From Deltaproteobacteria bacterium (lineage in GTDB: Bacteria; Desulfobacterota; Syntrophia; Syntrophales; UBA2210): DNA of 9,679 nt. The stretch spans positions 1 through 9,679 of the forward strand of contig JAFGSH010000054.1 in NCBI GenBank assembly GCA_016934695.1. The letters run 5' to 3'. Positions within the stretch are counted from its first letter, which is position 1; every line of letters begins with the position of its first letter. The translations under genes and the position numbers were made by a program. Shown here one piece after another: positions 1 to 6,719 of the stretch. The notes under the pieces are model-generated. The model saw only the letters and a list, made by a program, of their open reading frames with translations, made no database searches and was not told where the DNA came from.

Positions 1-18
1 AAGAGAATAAGCATATAA
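1..18 (+). CDS. secD: 3' end of an upstream gene, probably secD (partial)
   Basis: Frame 1 reads K-R-I-S-I followed by a TAA stop at 16-18. SecD proteins often end in a basic stretch followed by L-S-I (E. coli SecD ends in KKLSI), and secD normally sits directly upstream of secF. Only five codons are visible, so the call rests on this short ending and on position. The gap to secF is 36 nt, consistent with one operon. SecD would be the partner of SecF in the membrane complex that uses the proton motive force to help complete Sec-dependent export. Confidence 0.5.
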   Translation, partial: KRISI

Positions 19-54
19 CCAAAAAGGATCATCCTGACTGGAACGGAGATAGGA

Positions 55-975
55 ATGGAAATCATACGGCCCGGAATCAATATCGACCTTGTGGGAAAAA
101 TGAAGATCGCCTTCGGGGCGTCGCTTCTCGCGATTATTATCAGCATACTGTCCCTGGTGCTCCACGGCGGACCCAATCTGGGCATCGATTTTGCCGGAGG
201 GACACAGATGCAGATCAAGTTCTCCCGGGAGGCGGGCACCGAGGGGATACGAGACGCCCTCAAGACCATCGGCCTCGGAAACAGCGTCATCCAGCGCTTC
301 GGGTACCATGCCAACAACGAGTTCCTGATCAAGACAGAGCGGTCCAGCTCCGAGCTCGAAGGGCTGTCGGACACGATAGCCGAGGCTCTGGCCGAGGCGT
401 ACGGAACGGAGAATGTCGAGATACGGCAGGTCGAGGTCGTCGGGCCGAAGATAGGGAAGGACCTGAGACAGAAGGGACTCCTGGCGATGCTGTACGCGAT
501 GATCGGAATCCTGATCTACATCACCTGGAGATTCGAGCTGCGCTACGCCGTCGGGGCGATCATAGCCCTCATTCATGACGTCGTCATCACCGTGGGGATC
601 TTTTCCCTCCTGGGAAAGGAATTCACACTCCCCATTATCGCGGCCCTGCTGACGATCATTGGCTACTCCCTCAACGACACCATCGTCGTATATGACAGGA
701 TACGGGAGAATATCAAGGCGGCACGGAAGCAGCCCTTGAAAGAGCTCGTCAACTCAAGCATCAACCAGGTACTGAGCAGGACGGTCTTGACATCGTTAAC
801 AACACTGGTGGTTGTTCTTGCCCTGTTCTTTCTGGGCGGAGCGGTGATCCATGACTTTGCCTTCGCCCTGCTGGTGGGAATACTGGTTGGGACGTACTCC
901 TCCATATTCGTGGCCAGTCCGACGGTCCTGGTCTGGGAAACCATCAGCCCTTCAAAGGAAAAGGGGAAACAGTAA
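55..975 (+). CDS. secF: Protein translocase subunit SecF
   Basis: SecF is an inner-membrane protein that works with SecD to pull exported proteins through SecYEG using the proton motive force. The 306-residue product has the usual SecF length and layout. TM1 is near residues 17-37, followed by the D1-type motif GIDFAGGT (43-50). A periplasmic domain covers about 55-135 and ends in VVGPKIGKDLRQKG (128-141), and five further membrane segments follow. The SecF signature GYSLNDTIVVYDRIREN lies at 203-219. The ATG start is preceded by GGAG at 45-48 with a 6-nt spacer. The next gene starts one base after the stop, so the two are probably co-transcribed and translationally coupled. The family call is secure. 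Confidence 0.97.
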   Translation: MEIIRPGINIDLVGKMKIAFGASLLAIIISILSLVLHGGPNLGIDFAGGTQMQIKFSREAGTEGIRDALKTIGLGNSVIQRFGYHANNEFLIKTERSSSELEGLSDTIAEALAEAYGTENVEIRQVEVVGPKIGKDLRQKGLLAMLYAMIGILIYITWRFELRYAVGAIIALIHDVVITVGIFSLLGKEFTLPIIAALLTIIGYSLNDTIVVYDRIRENIKAARKQPLKELVNSSINQVLSRTVLTSLTTLVVVLALFFLGGAVIHDFAFALLVGILVGTYSSIFVASPTVLVWETISPSKEKGKQ

Positions 976-976
976 C

Positions 977-1489
977 TTGCCTTTCCTGGAAGCAGCAGGA
1001 CTCACGATATTCGTCGTCATATTGCTGATCGGAGTCTTCTCCGTCATATTCGGATTTCCGGGAACATTCCTGATCGTGGGCGATGTCGTTGTCTATGCCC
1101 TCATCACCGGATTCGAGAAGATCGGCCTCAAGATCATCATCGTGCTCGTCCTGATCTCGCTCCTGGCGGAGGCTGCGGACTTCCTCCTGGGAATCGCCGG
1201 CGCCAGGAGGTATGGTTCCTCAAAAAAGGGGGTGCTGCTGTCCCTCATCGGGGGGATCATCGGAGCCATCGCGCTGGTTCCGGTCATGCTGGGGCTGGGT
1301 GCCGTCATCGGGGCCTTTCTCGGAGGCTTTGCCGGGGCCTTCCTGGGAGAATATCTGGAACGGAGGAAGCTCAAACCGGCCTTCAGGGCGGGATACGGCG
1401 CCCTGATAGGGAGGGTTGCCGGGGTGCTGCTCAAGGGTTCTCTGGCAATCGCGATGGTCGTGATAACAATGTCGGCGATCTACTCCTGA
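977..1489 (+). CDS. DUF456 family small membrane protein, TTG start
   Basis: A 170-residue, strongly hydrophobic protein resembling the DUF456 family, whose function is unknown. It has an N-terminal membrane segment leading into GFPGTFLIVGDVVVYALITGF (about residues 24-44). A second hydrophobic segment ends in AEAADFLLGIAGARRYGSSKKG (about 60-81). Glycine-rich helices follow (GGIIGAIALVPVMLGLGAVIGAFLGG region), then a charged LERRKLKPAFRAGYGAL stretch and a last helix. I chose TTG at 977: it lies two bases after the secF stop, GGGGA at 963-967 gives a 9-nt spacer, and the protein begins just before the first hydrophobic helix. The frame stays open upstream to 851, but that part lies inside secF and is not membrane-like. 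There is no other good start before the conserved core. The position between secF and lepB suggests a membrane role, but no function can be assigned. Confidence 0.88.
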   Translation: MPFLEAAGLTIFVVILLIGVFSVIFGFPGTFLIVGDVVVYALITGFEKIGLKIIIVLVLISLLAEAADFLLGIAGARRYGSSKKGVLLSLIGGIIGAIALVPVMLGLGAVIGAFLGGFAGAFLGEYLERRKLKPAFRAGYGALIGRVAGVLLKGSLAIAMVVITMSAIYS

Positions 1490-1541
1490 ACGTACCGCGG
1501 GAATCGACCCTCTCAAAAACAGATTCGGAGTGCAGATTATT

Positions 1542-2156
1542 ATGGGAAAGAACAGAAAGAACATCGTCAGGGAATACGCGGAAGCGATCATCATAGCGAT
1601 ACTCATAGCCCTCTTTATCAGGACCTTTGTCGTTCAGGCGTTTAAGATCCCCTCCGGCTCGATGAAACCAACCCTCCTGGTAGGGGATCACCTCCTCGTC
1701 AACAAATTTACCTACGGGGTAAAGATCCCCTTCATACGGAAGACCCTGGTACCCATTGACGATCCCCGGCGGGGCGACATCGTCGTCTTCATATATCCCG
1801 TCGACCGGTCAAAGGATTTCATCAAGCGGGTGATCGGCGTGGCCGGGGACATCATCGAGGTCAGAAACAAAAAGATATACCTGAACGGCTCCGTGTACGA
1901 TGACGGTCACGGCGTTCACACCGATACCCTGTCCTTCCCGGCCTCGATACAGCCCCGCGACAATTTCGGCCCCGTCACGGTCCCGGCCGGGCACATATTC
2001 GTGATGGGGGACAACCGGGATCAAAGCTACGACAGCAGGTTCTGGGGATTCGTAAACCTCGAGGACGTCCTGGGGAGGGCCTTCATCATATACTGGTCCT
2101 GGGACAGAGAGAATAAGGATATCAGGTGGAGCAGGATGGGGCGTATCCTCCACTAA
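1542..2156 (+). CDS. lepB: Type I signal peptidase (LepB, S26 family)
   Basis: Membrane-anchored serine protease that removes signal peptides from proteins exported by Sec or Tat. From the ATG at 1542 the product has 204 residues. A single N-terminal membrane segment (about 14-32) is followed by the catalytic domain. All signal peptidase boxes are visible: SGSMKPTL with nucleophile Ser40 (box B), RGDIVVFIYP (77-86, box C), KRVIGVAGD with general-base Lys95 (box D) and GDNRDQSYDSRFWG (156-169, box E). A GTG at 1530 is in frame and would add four residues. I prefer the ATG because GGAG at 1527-1530 overlaps the GTG but sits 11 nt before the ATG. The gene is 52 nt downstream of the DUF456 gene and probably in the same unit as secF. 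It is short compared with the E. coli enzyme (about 320 aa) but normal for single-anchor forms. Confidence 0.96.
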   Translation: MGKNRKNIVREYAEAIIIAILIALFIRTFVVQAFKIPSGSMKPTLLVGDHLLVNKFTYGVKIPFIRKTLVPIDDPRRGDIVVFIYPVDRSKDFIKRVIGVAGDIIEVRNKKIYLNGSVYDDGHGVHTDTLSFPASIQPRDNFGPVTVPAGHIFVMGDNRDQSYDSRFWGFVNLEDVLGRAFIIYWSWDRENKDIRWSRMGRILH

Positions 2157-2163
2157 AACCCCC

Positions 2164-2192
2164 TTGACACAAAATGCAAATACTGATATACG
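2164..2192 (+). promoter_or_regulatory. Candidate sigma70-type promoter of the pyr operon
   Basis: TTGACA (2164-2169) matches the -35 consensus exactly. After a 17-nt spacer comes TATACG (2187-2192, four of six to TATAAT), preceded by TG at 2184-2185, giving an extended -10 (TGaTATACG). Transcription would start near A2198-A2200, about 180 nt before the pyrR ATG. The promoter begins eight bases after the lepB stop, so it separates the secretion block from the pyr genes. This is a sequence match only. Confidence 0.72.
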
Positions 2193-2237
2193 TAGCAAAA
2201 TTAACCGGGTATGTAACCGTCGTGAAAAGGGTTTTCG

Positions 2238-2309
2238 ATGCGTGCGGATAATGTGATACAAAGAGTGCCAAGGGGCCTTCTCATTGATATGGGAAGGCCT
2301 TTTTTTTGA
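2238..2309 (+). CDS. Possible 23-aa pyr operon leader peptide
   Basis: An ATG at 2238 opens a 23-codon frame (MRADNVIQRVPRGLLIDMGRPFF) that ends at TGA 2307-2309. AAGGG at 2227-2231 lies 6 nt before the ATG, a good ribosome-binding site. The frame passes through both arms of the terminator at 2274-2307, and its stop codon overlaps the last T of the T tract. In the known E. coli pyrBI system, a ribosome translating the leader close behind a UTP-starved RNA polymerase blocks terminator folding. This frame has the geometry needed for that. I see no similarity that proves translation, and such a short frame could occur by chance. Confidence 0.42.
   Translation: MRADNVIQRVPRGLLIDMGRPFF
2274..2307 (+). 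terminator. Intrinsic terminator, probable pyr attenuator
   Basis: GGCCTTC (2274-2280) pairs with GAAGGCC (2293-2299). The stem extends by a T-G and a C-G pair (2281-2282 with 2291-2292) to nine pairs, around the 8-base loop ATTGATAT. Eight T residues follow directly (2300-2307). It lies between the promoter at 2164-2192 and pyrR, with no other obvious gene between, so it would terminate the pyr transcript early unless relieved. It could also stop read-through from lepB. Confidence 0.87.
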
Positions 2310-2377
2310 GTAAACCGCCCGCCTTTGAAGTACCGCGGCCGTATTGCACGCCGGGCACACCATAAGGGATACGAGAC

Positions 2378-2914
2378 ATGCAGAAGAAAAAGGTTGTCAT
2401 GGATGCGGAGGGAATCGAACGGTCCCTTACGAGGATGGCCCATGAGATTCTGGAACGGAATAAGGGTACGGATAACCTTATTATTATCGGCATCCGCAAA
2501 GGGGGCGTATCCCTGGCGGAAAGGCTCTGCAAAAAGATATCCGCCATTGAGGGTACCGAGATCATGTCAGGGGCGCTCGATATCACCCTCCACCGGGACG
2601 ATGTGTTGACGACGGGGAAGCGGCCGCCGATCGGAAAGACCTACATCCCCTTCCCCCTCGATCGCAAGAAGGTCGTCTTGGTGGACGACGTCCTCTTTAC
2701 CGGCAGAACGATACGAGCCGCTATGGACGCGCTGATGGATTTCGGAAGACCGGAACGGATACAGCTCGCCGTTCTCATCGACAGGGGACACCGGGAGCTC
2801 CCGATCAGAGCTGATTTCATCGGTGAAACCCTCCCGTCGTCACTGTGGGAAAACATCAGCGTCAACCTGACGGATGACAGAAGCACGGACGAAGTGGTAA
2901 TCGAAGAGGGTTGA
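2378..2914 (+). CDS. pyrR: PyrR: bifunctional pyr operon regulator / uracil phosphoribosyltransferase
   Basis: PyrR is a PRTase-fold protein. In Firmicutes it senses UMP/UTP, binds pyr leader RNA to cause attenuation, and also has uracil phosphoribosyltransferase activity. The 178-residue product has the usual length. Recognisable parts are the IIGIRKGGVSLAERL loop (36-50), the SGALDITLHRDD segment (64-75), the PRPP-binding motif VVLVDDVLFTGRT (99-111) and VLIDRGHRELPIRADFIG (132-149), the last typical of PyrR rather than other PRTases. AAGGG at 2364-2368 supports the ATG at 2378 with a 9-nt spacer. It is the first gene of pyrR-pyrB-pyrC, behind a leader with a terminator. I could not find the canonical PyrR RNA-binding loop in that leader, so whether this protein acts on it is open. 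Confidence 0.96.
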   Translation: MQKKKVVMDAEGIERSLTRMAHEILERNKGTDNLIIIGIRKGGVSLAERLCKKISAIEGTEIMSGALDITLHRDDVLTTGKRPPIGKTYIPFPLDRKKVVLVDDVLFTGRTIRAAMDALMDFGRPERIQLAVLIDRGHRELPIRADFIGETLPSSLWENISVNLTDDRSTDEVVIEEG

Positions 2915-2928
2915 CCAGAGCCCTATTA

Positions 2929-2951
2929 CCCGGGCACGGATATGCACCGGG
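2929..2951 (+). other. Small hairpin in the pyrR-pyrB gap
   Basis: CCCGG (2929-2933) can pair with CCGGG (2947-2951), and GCA (2934-2936) with TGC (2943-2945), leaving one bulged A and a 6-base loop. It lies in the 72-nt non-coding gap between pyrR and pyrB. There is no T tract, so it is not an intrinsic terminator. It might affect mRNA stability or the relative expression of pyrR and pyrB, or be chance in GC-rich DNA. Confidence 0.25.
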
Positions 2952-2970
2952 GGATGGTCCATGCCTGCCC

Positions 2971-2976
2971 GGAGGG
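2971..2976 (+). promoter_or_regulatory. Ribosome-binding site that fixes the pyrB start
   Basis: GGAGGG lies 10 nt before the ATG at 2987. The frame is open with an ATG further upstream at 2942, but the Shine-Dalgarno sequence is inside that extension. The extra 15 residues are also not typical of PyrB, so 2987 is the likelier start. Confidence 0.75.
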
Positions 2977-2986
2977 TCAAAAACAC

Positions 2987-3910
2987 ATGGGTTTATCAAG
3001 AAAAGACATGCTGGGGATACGGGATCTCTCGCGGGAAGAGATCGTCCTGATACTCGATACCGCCGAATCCTTCAAGGAGATATCCGACAGGACCATCAAG
3101 AAGGTCCCCACCCTCAGGGGGAAGACGGTCATCACCCTCTTCTTCGAGGCGAGCACCAGGACGCGGACATCCTTTGAGATCGCGGCGAAGAGGCTGAGCG
3201 CGGACACGATCAACATCTCCGCATCCGCGAGCAGCGTGGTGAAGGGTGAGACGCTGATCGACACAGCCCGCAACCTGGAATCGATGCATCCGGACATCAT
3301 CGTTATCCGGCACAGCGCCGCCGGTGCGGCACACATCCTCGCCGGCCTTCTGGAACAATCGATCATCAACGCGGGGGACGGGGCGCACGAACACCCCACC
3401 CAGGCCCTCCTCGACATGCTCACCATCCGCGAGAAGAAGGGGAAGATCGAAGGACTCAGGGTCGCCATCATCGGCGACATCGCCCACAGCCGGGTGGCGC
3501 GCTCCAACATATACGGCCTCACAAAGATGGGCGCACAGGTGGTGATATGCGGCCCTGCGATGATGATACCGAGGGATATCGAGCGGATGGGGGTTACCGT
3601 CTGCCACACCGTGAACGACGCCATCCGGGACGCGGACGTCGTCATGATGCTCCGTATGCAGCTCGAACGGCAGCAGGAAAACCTCTTCCCCTCCCTCCGC
3701 GAGTACGCCCAGCAGTTCTCCCTGAATCGGGACAACATCAAGCGGGCGAAGGACGACGCGATCGTCATGCACCCGGGACCAATAAACCGGGGAGTTGAAA
3801 TCACCCCCGAGATAGCCGACGGGCCCCATTCCGTCATCCTCGAACAGGTTACCAACGGCGTTGCCGTCAGGATGGCCCTTCTCTACCTCTTGTCAGGAGG
3901 AGTCAAATGA
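2987..3910 (+). CDS. pyrB: Aspartate carbamoyltransferase catalytic subunit
   Basis: Cytoplasmic enzyme that joins carbamoyl phosphate and aspartate to give N-carbamoyl-aspartate, the committed step of pyrimidine synthesis. The 307-residue length is standard. The carbamoyl-phosphate loop [13 protein letters not shown] is at 52-64, with Ser56, Thr57 and Arg58. [15 protein letters not shown] (83-97) carries the lysine of the mobile loop that reaches into the neighbouring active site. [12 protein letters not shown] is at 136-147, and [12 protein letters not shown] near the C-terminus helps bind aspartate. No pyrI regulatory subunit gene is next to it. The ATG of pyrC lies inside the pyrB stop (ATGA at 3907-3910), indicating translational coupling and possibly a physical partnership with dihydroorotase, as known for PyrB-PyrC of some bacteria. 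Confidence 0.97.
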   Translation: MGLSRKDMLGIRDLSREEIVLILDTAESFKEISDRTIKKVPTLRGKTVITLFFEASTRTRTSFEIAAKRLSADTINISASASSVVKGETLIDTARNLESMHPDIIVIRHSAAGAAHILAGLLEQSIINAGDGAHEHPTQALLDMLTIREKKGKIEGLRVAIIGDIAHSRVARSNIYGLTKMGAQVVICGPAMMIPRDIERMGVTVCHTVNDAIRDADVVMMLRMQLERQQENLFPSLREYAQQFSLNRDNIKRAKDDAIVMHPGPINRGVEITPEIADGPHSVILEQVTNGVAVRMALLYLLSGGVK

Positions 3911-5211
3911 AGCTGTTACTCAAGGGCGGCAGGGTGATAGACCCCTCGCAGGGTGTGGATACGGTCGCGGATATCCTGATAGAAAACGGAAAGATATCGC
4001 GCATCGAACAGGGAATCTCCCCCTCGAAGGCGCAATCGAAGGACGCCCCGCGGGTTATCGACCTGAAGGGGAAGATCGTGGCGCCCGGCCTGATCGACAT
4101 GCATACCCACCTGCGCGAGCCCGGTTTCGAGTACAAGGAAACGATCCTGACGGGGAGCGAGGCCGCGGTTGCCGGGGGCTTTACCGCCGTTGCCTGCATG
4201 GCGAACACTGACCCGGTCAACGACAACCGTTCGGTGACGGAGTTCATACTGAAGCAGGCCCGCCTCGCCTCGATGGCGCAGGTGTATCCCGTCGCGGCGA
4301 TCAGCAGAGGCCAGAATGGAAAGGTGCTGACGGAATTCGGCGATCTCAAGAGCGCCGGCGCCGTGGCCTTTTCCGATGACGGCAACCCGGTCGTGGACAG
4401 CGGGCTGATGCGGCACGCCCTCGAGTACGCCTATTCCTTCGACATGCCCGTAATATCGCATTGCGAGGACCGGGGGCTGTCGGCGGGCGGCCTGATGCAC
4501 GAAGGATTCGTATCCACCCAGCTGGGTCTTCCGGGGATTCCGGCCATCGCGGAAGAGATCATGGTGGCGCGCGATATCGATCTTGTCCGCTTCACGGGGA
4601 CCCGCATACATATTGCCCACGTGAGCACGGCCGGATCCGTCCGGGCCGTCAGAGAGGCCAAGTCAGCGGGGGTCGATGTGACGGCCGAAACGGCGCCCCA
4701 TTATTTTACGCTGACCGACGAGGCGCTCAGGGGATTCTCCACAAACTGCAAGATGTACCCGCCCCTGAGGGGTGCGGATGACGTGGAGGCGATCAAGGAG
4801 GGCCTCAGCGACGGCACGATCGATGCGATAGCCAGCGACCATGCACCTCATTCATCCGTCGAGAAGGATGTCGAGTTCGCGTACGCCGCAAACGGGATCA
4901 TCGGCATGGAGACATCTCTCTCCCTCTCCCTGAAACTGGTGCACGACGGCCTTCTCACCATGCCGCAACTGATCGAAAGAATGAGCACAAATCCCGCGCG
5001 TATCCTGAAGATACCCAAGGGCTCGCTCAAGCCGGGCTCCGACGCCGATATCACCGTCATCGATCCGGACGCGAAATGGACGGTTGATACGGGGACCTTC
5101 CGCTCAAAGAGCCGCAACTGCCCCTTTCACGGCTGGAATCTCACGGGAAGGGCGGTCATGACCATCGTCGCCGGAGAGATCAAGTACACGGCCCCCGGGG
5201 CCGGGGCCTAG
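3907..5211 (+). CDS. pyrC: Dihydroorotase (type I, PyrC)
   Basis: Zinc amidohydrolase that closes carbamoyl-aspartate to dihydroorotate, the step after PyrB. The 434-residue length fits type I (Bacillus/Aquifex-like) enzymes. The metal and active-site motifs are present: [17 protein letters not shown] with His66 and His68 (64-80), AFSDDGNPV with an aspartate at 157/158, SHCED with His185, IHIAHVST with His238, AETAPHYF (260-267) and IASDHAPH with catalytic-type Asp311. These argue for an active enzyme rather than the inactive DHOase-like PyrC' found next to pyrB in Pseudomonas. The start overlaps the pyrB stop by four bases, with AGGAGG at 3896-3901 upstream. It is the last gene of the pyr cluster in this window. 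Confidence 0.96.
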   Translation: MKLLLKGGRVIDPSQGVDTVADILIENGKISRIEQGISPSKAQSKDAPRVIDLKGKIVAPGLIDMHTHLREPGFEYKETILTGSEAAVAGGFTAVACMANTDPVNDNRSVTEFILKQARLASMAQVYPVAAISRGQNGKVLTEFGDLKSAGAVAFSDDGNPVVDSGLMRHALEYAYSFDMPVISHCEDRGLSAGGLMHEGFVSTQLGLPGIPAIAEEIMVARDIDLVRFTGTRIHIAHVSTAGSVRAVREAKSAGVDVTAETAPHYFTLTDEALRGFSTNCKMYPPLRGADDVEAIKEGLSDGTIDAIASDHAPHSSVEKDVEFAYAANGIIGMETSLSLSLKLVHDGLLTMPQLIERMSTNPARILKIPKGSLKPGSDADITVIDPDAKWTVDTGTFRSKSRNCPFHGWNLTGRAVMTIVAGEIKYTAPGAGA

Positions 5212-5259
5212 AACCGGAACCCTTCGTCCCCACCGCTTCCACCGTGCCAGGCTGTCCTT

Positions 5260-5280
5260 CCGGTATCGCACGGATGCCGG
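5260..5280 (+). terminator. Weak hairpin after pyrC, possible terminator
   Basis: CCGGTATC (5260-5267) pairs with GATGCCGG (5273-5280): eight pairs including one G-T, around the 5-base loop GCACG. What follows is only mildly T-rich (CACCTTTCGTATTT), so it is a poor intrinsic terminator. It lies 48 nt after the pyrC stop and just before a candidate promoter, where a transcription boundary is expected. Confidence 0.35.
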
Positions 5281-5301
5281 GGCACCTTTCGTATTTCCTC
5301 C

Positions 5302-5330
5302 TTGCCCTGTCTTCTAAGACGTGATAATAA
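5302..5330 (+). promoter_or_regulatory. Candidate promoter for mgtE-recO
   Basis: TTGCCC (5302-5307, four of six to the -35 consensus) is followed after 17 nt by TAATAA (5325-5330). An alternative -10 is GATAAT (5323-5328) with a 15-nt spacer. This is the only AT-rich patch in the 149-base gap between pyrC and mgtE. A start near 5337 would leave a leader of about 24 nt, too short for an M-box-type magnesium riboswitch. Confidence 0.42.
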
Positions 5331-5360
5331 AAGTTGTTTTTGTTTACCAGCGGGGCTGCC

Positions 5361-6719
5361 ATGAAGAGAAGGGAAGAAAAGATACCGCATCTCGGCCAAC
5401 TCAAGAAGTGGATCCGCCTCAACAGAGAATTCGCAATCATCGATCTGTTCTCGGATCTCCACCCGGCCGATATCGCCGATCTCATCGACAACCTCGCCGA
5501 ACAGGAGAAGATCCATCTCTTCTCCCTCCTCGAAGTGGAGAAGGCCTCCGATGTCATCACCGAGCTGAGCGATGTCTCCCGCGAGCAGATCCTCGAAGAC
5601 ATATCGGACAAGAAACTTGCCGAGATCATCGACGAGATGGATTCGGACGACGCGGCGGATGTCATCGCCGAACTCCCCGAAGACCAGGCACGGGCCATCC
5701 TCGCGGAGATAGAACCCGATGAGTCGCAGGACCTCAAGAACCTCCTGAAATATGAGGAGGACACGGCCGGCGGCATCATGCAGTCGGAGCTGGTCTCGGT
5801 CCCCTCCGATTCCACGATCAACGATGCCCTGAAGGCCGTCATACAGGCCTCGGAAGAGATCGAAAACGTGTATAACGTCTTTGTTGTCGACAAGGACAAT
5901 ACCCTCATCGGCACCATACCTCTCCAGAGGCTGATCACGGCCAAACGAACCAGCCCCGCCACGGAGTCCGTCGATAAGGATATTCCCTCCGTTCAGACGG
6001 ATGTCGACCAGGAAGAGGTCGCCCGGATGTTCGAGAAGTACGACCTCGTTTCTCTCCCCGTCGTGGATACCGGCAACCATCTGCTCGGCCGTATCACGAT
6101 CGACGATATCGTCGACGTCATGGAGGAGGAATCATCGGAGGACATCTACCGCATCGCCGGTCTGGACGAAGACGATACCGTCTTCAACGAACCGATGGAG
6201 TCCGTCAAGAGGAGACTACCCTGGCTCTACCTCAATCTCGTGACGGCCCTCGCATCGGCGCTGGTCATCGGCTTCTTCGAAGATACCATCCGGATGGTCA
6301 TCGCCCTGGCCGTCTTCATGCCGGTGGTGGCGGCCATCGGCGGGAACGCCGGGAGCCAGACGCTCACTCTGATCGTCAGAGGGCTGGCCCTCGGCGAGGT
6401 CACCTTCGACAACGCAAAGAAGGCGCTCTACAAACAGATTGTCGTAGGGGTCGTCAACGGCATGGCCGTGGGGATCGTCATCGGGATCATCGCCTTTCTC
6501 TGGAAGGGAATGCCTGTCCTGGGGGTGGTCCTCGGCCTCGCCATGATCATCAACGTATTCGTGGGGACCCTGATCGGGACCCTGGTACCGTTGAGCCTGA
6601 AATGGATAAAGGCCGATCCCGCCCTGGGTTCTCACATCTTCGTTACCGCCTTCACGGACGCCTTCGGCTTCCTCTCCTTCCTGGGGCTCGCAACCATCTT
6701 TCTGAAACTGCTGGTATGA
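5361..6719 (+). CDS. mgtE: Magnesium transporter MgtE
   Basis: MgtE is a homodimeric inner-membrane Mg2+ channel gated by its own cytosolic Mg2+-sensing domains. The 452-residue product has the full architecture. The acidic N domain of helical repeats (about 15-130) includes LHPADIADLI and MDSDDAADVIAELPED. Two CBS domains follow (about 135-195 and 200-258), then the plug helix (about 259-283) and five membrane helices (288-450). The pore motif GGNAGSQTLTLIVRGLALGE is at 327-346. TDAFGFLSFLGLAT at 432-445 carries Asp433, matching the pore aspartate of Thermus MgtE. I chose the ATG at 5361. A TTG at 5334 would add nine residues (MFLFTSGAA), but no Shine-Dalgarno supports it. The one for 5361 is also weak (GGGG at 5353-5356). 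Its stop overlaps the recO start. Confidence 0.95.
   Translation: MKRREEKIPHLGQLKKWIRLNREFAIIDLFSDLHPADIADLIDNLAEQEKIHLFSLLEVEKASDVITELSDVSREQILEDISDKKLAEIIDEMDSDDAADVIAELPEDQARAILAEIEPDESQDLKNLLKYEEDTAGGIMQSELVSVPSDSTINDALKAVIQASEEIENVYNVFVVDKDNTLIGTIPLQRLITAKRTSPATESVDKDIPSVQTDVDQEEVARMFEKYDLVSLPVVDTGNHLLGRITIDDIVDVMEEESSEDIYRIAGLDEDDTVFNEPMESVKRRLPWLYLNLVTALASALVIGFFEDTIRMVIALAVFMPVVAAIGGNAGSQTLTLIVRGLALGEVTFDNAKKALYKQIVVGVVNGMAVGIVIGIIAFLWKGMPVLGVVLGLAMIINVFVGTLIGTLVPLSLKWIKADPALGSHIFVTAFTDAFGFLSFLGLATIFLKLLV

Noticed and set aside
851..976. N-terminal extension of the DUF456 frame inside secF.
   Set aside because: The extra 42 residues are a frame-shifted copy of secF sequence without membrane character. 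The TTG at 977 has a ribosome-binding site.
2222..2251. A nine-codon GTG frame (MKRVFDACG) in the pyr leader.
   Set aside because: It has no Shine-Dalgarno and overlaps the ribosome-binding site and start of the better 23-codon frame.
2199..2307. A free-standing small RNA of about 110 nt between the lepB-side promoter and the terminator.
   Set aside because: Promoter, short leader, terminator and then pyrR is the usual attenuator layout, so an independent RNA gene is not needed. A terminated leader could still act as a small RNA, but nothing in the sequence shows it.
2977..3855. Two long minus-strand frames (292 and 277 codons) opposite pyrB.
   Set aside because: Both are shadows of the pyrB coding frame. 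A region cannot plausibly hold three overlapping long genes, and only the plus-strand product matches a known family.
5180..6080. Minus-strand frames of 260 and 290 codons opposite mgtE and the pyrC-mgtE gap.
   Set aside because: They mirror the acidic, repeat-like N domain and CBS domains of MgtE. No ribosome-binding site or family similarity supports them.
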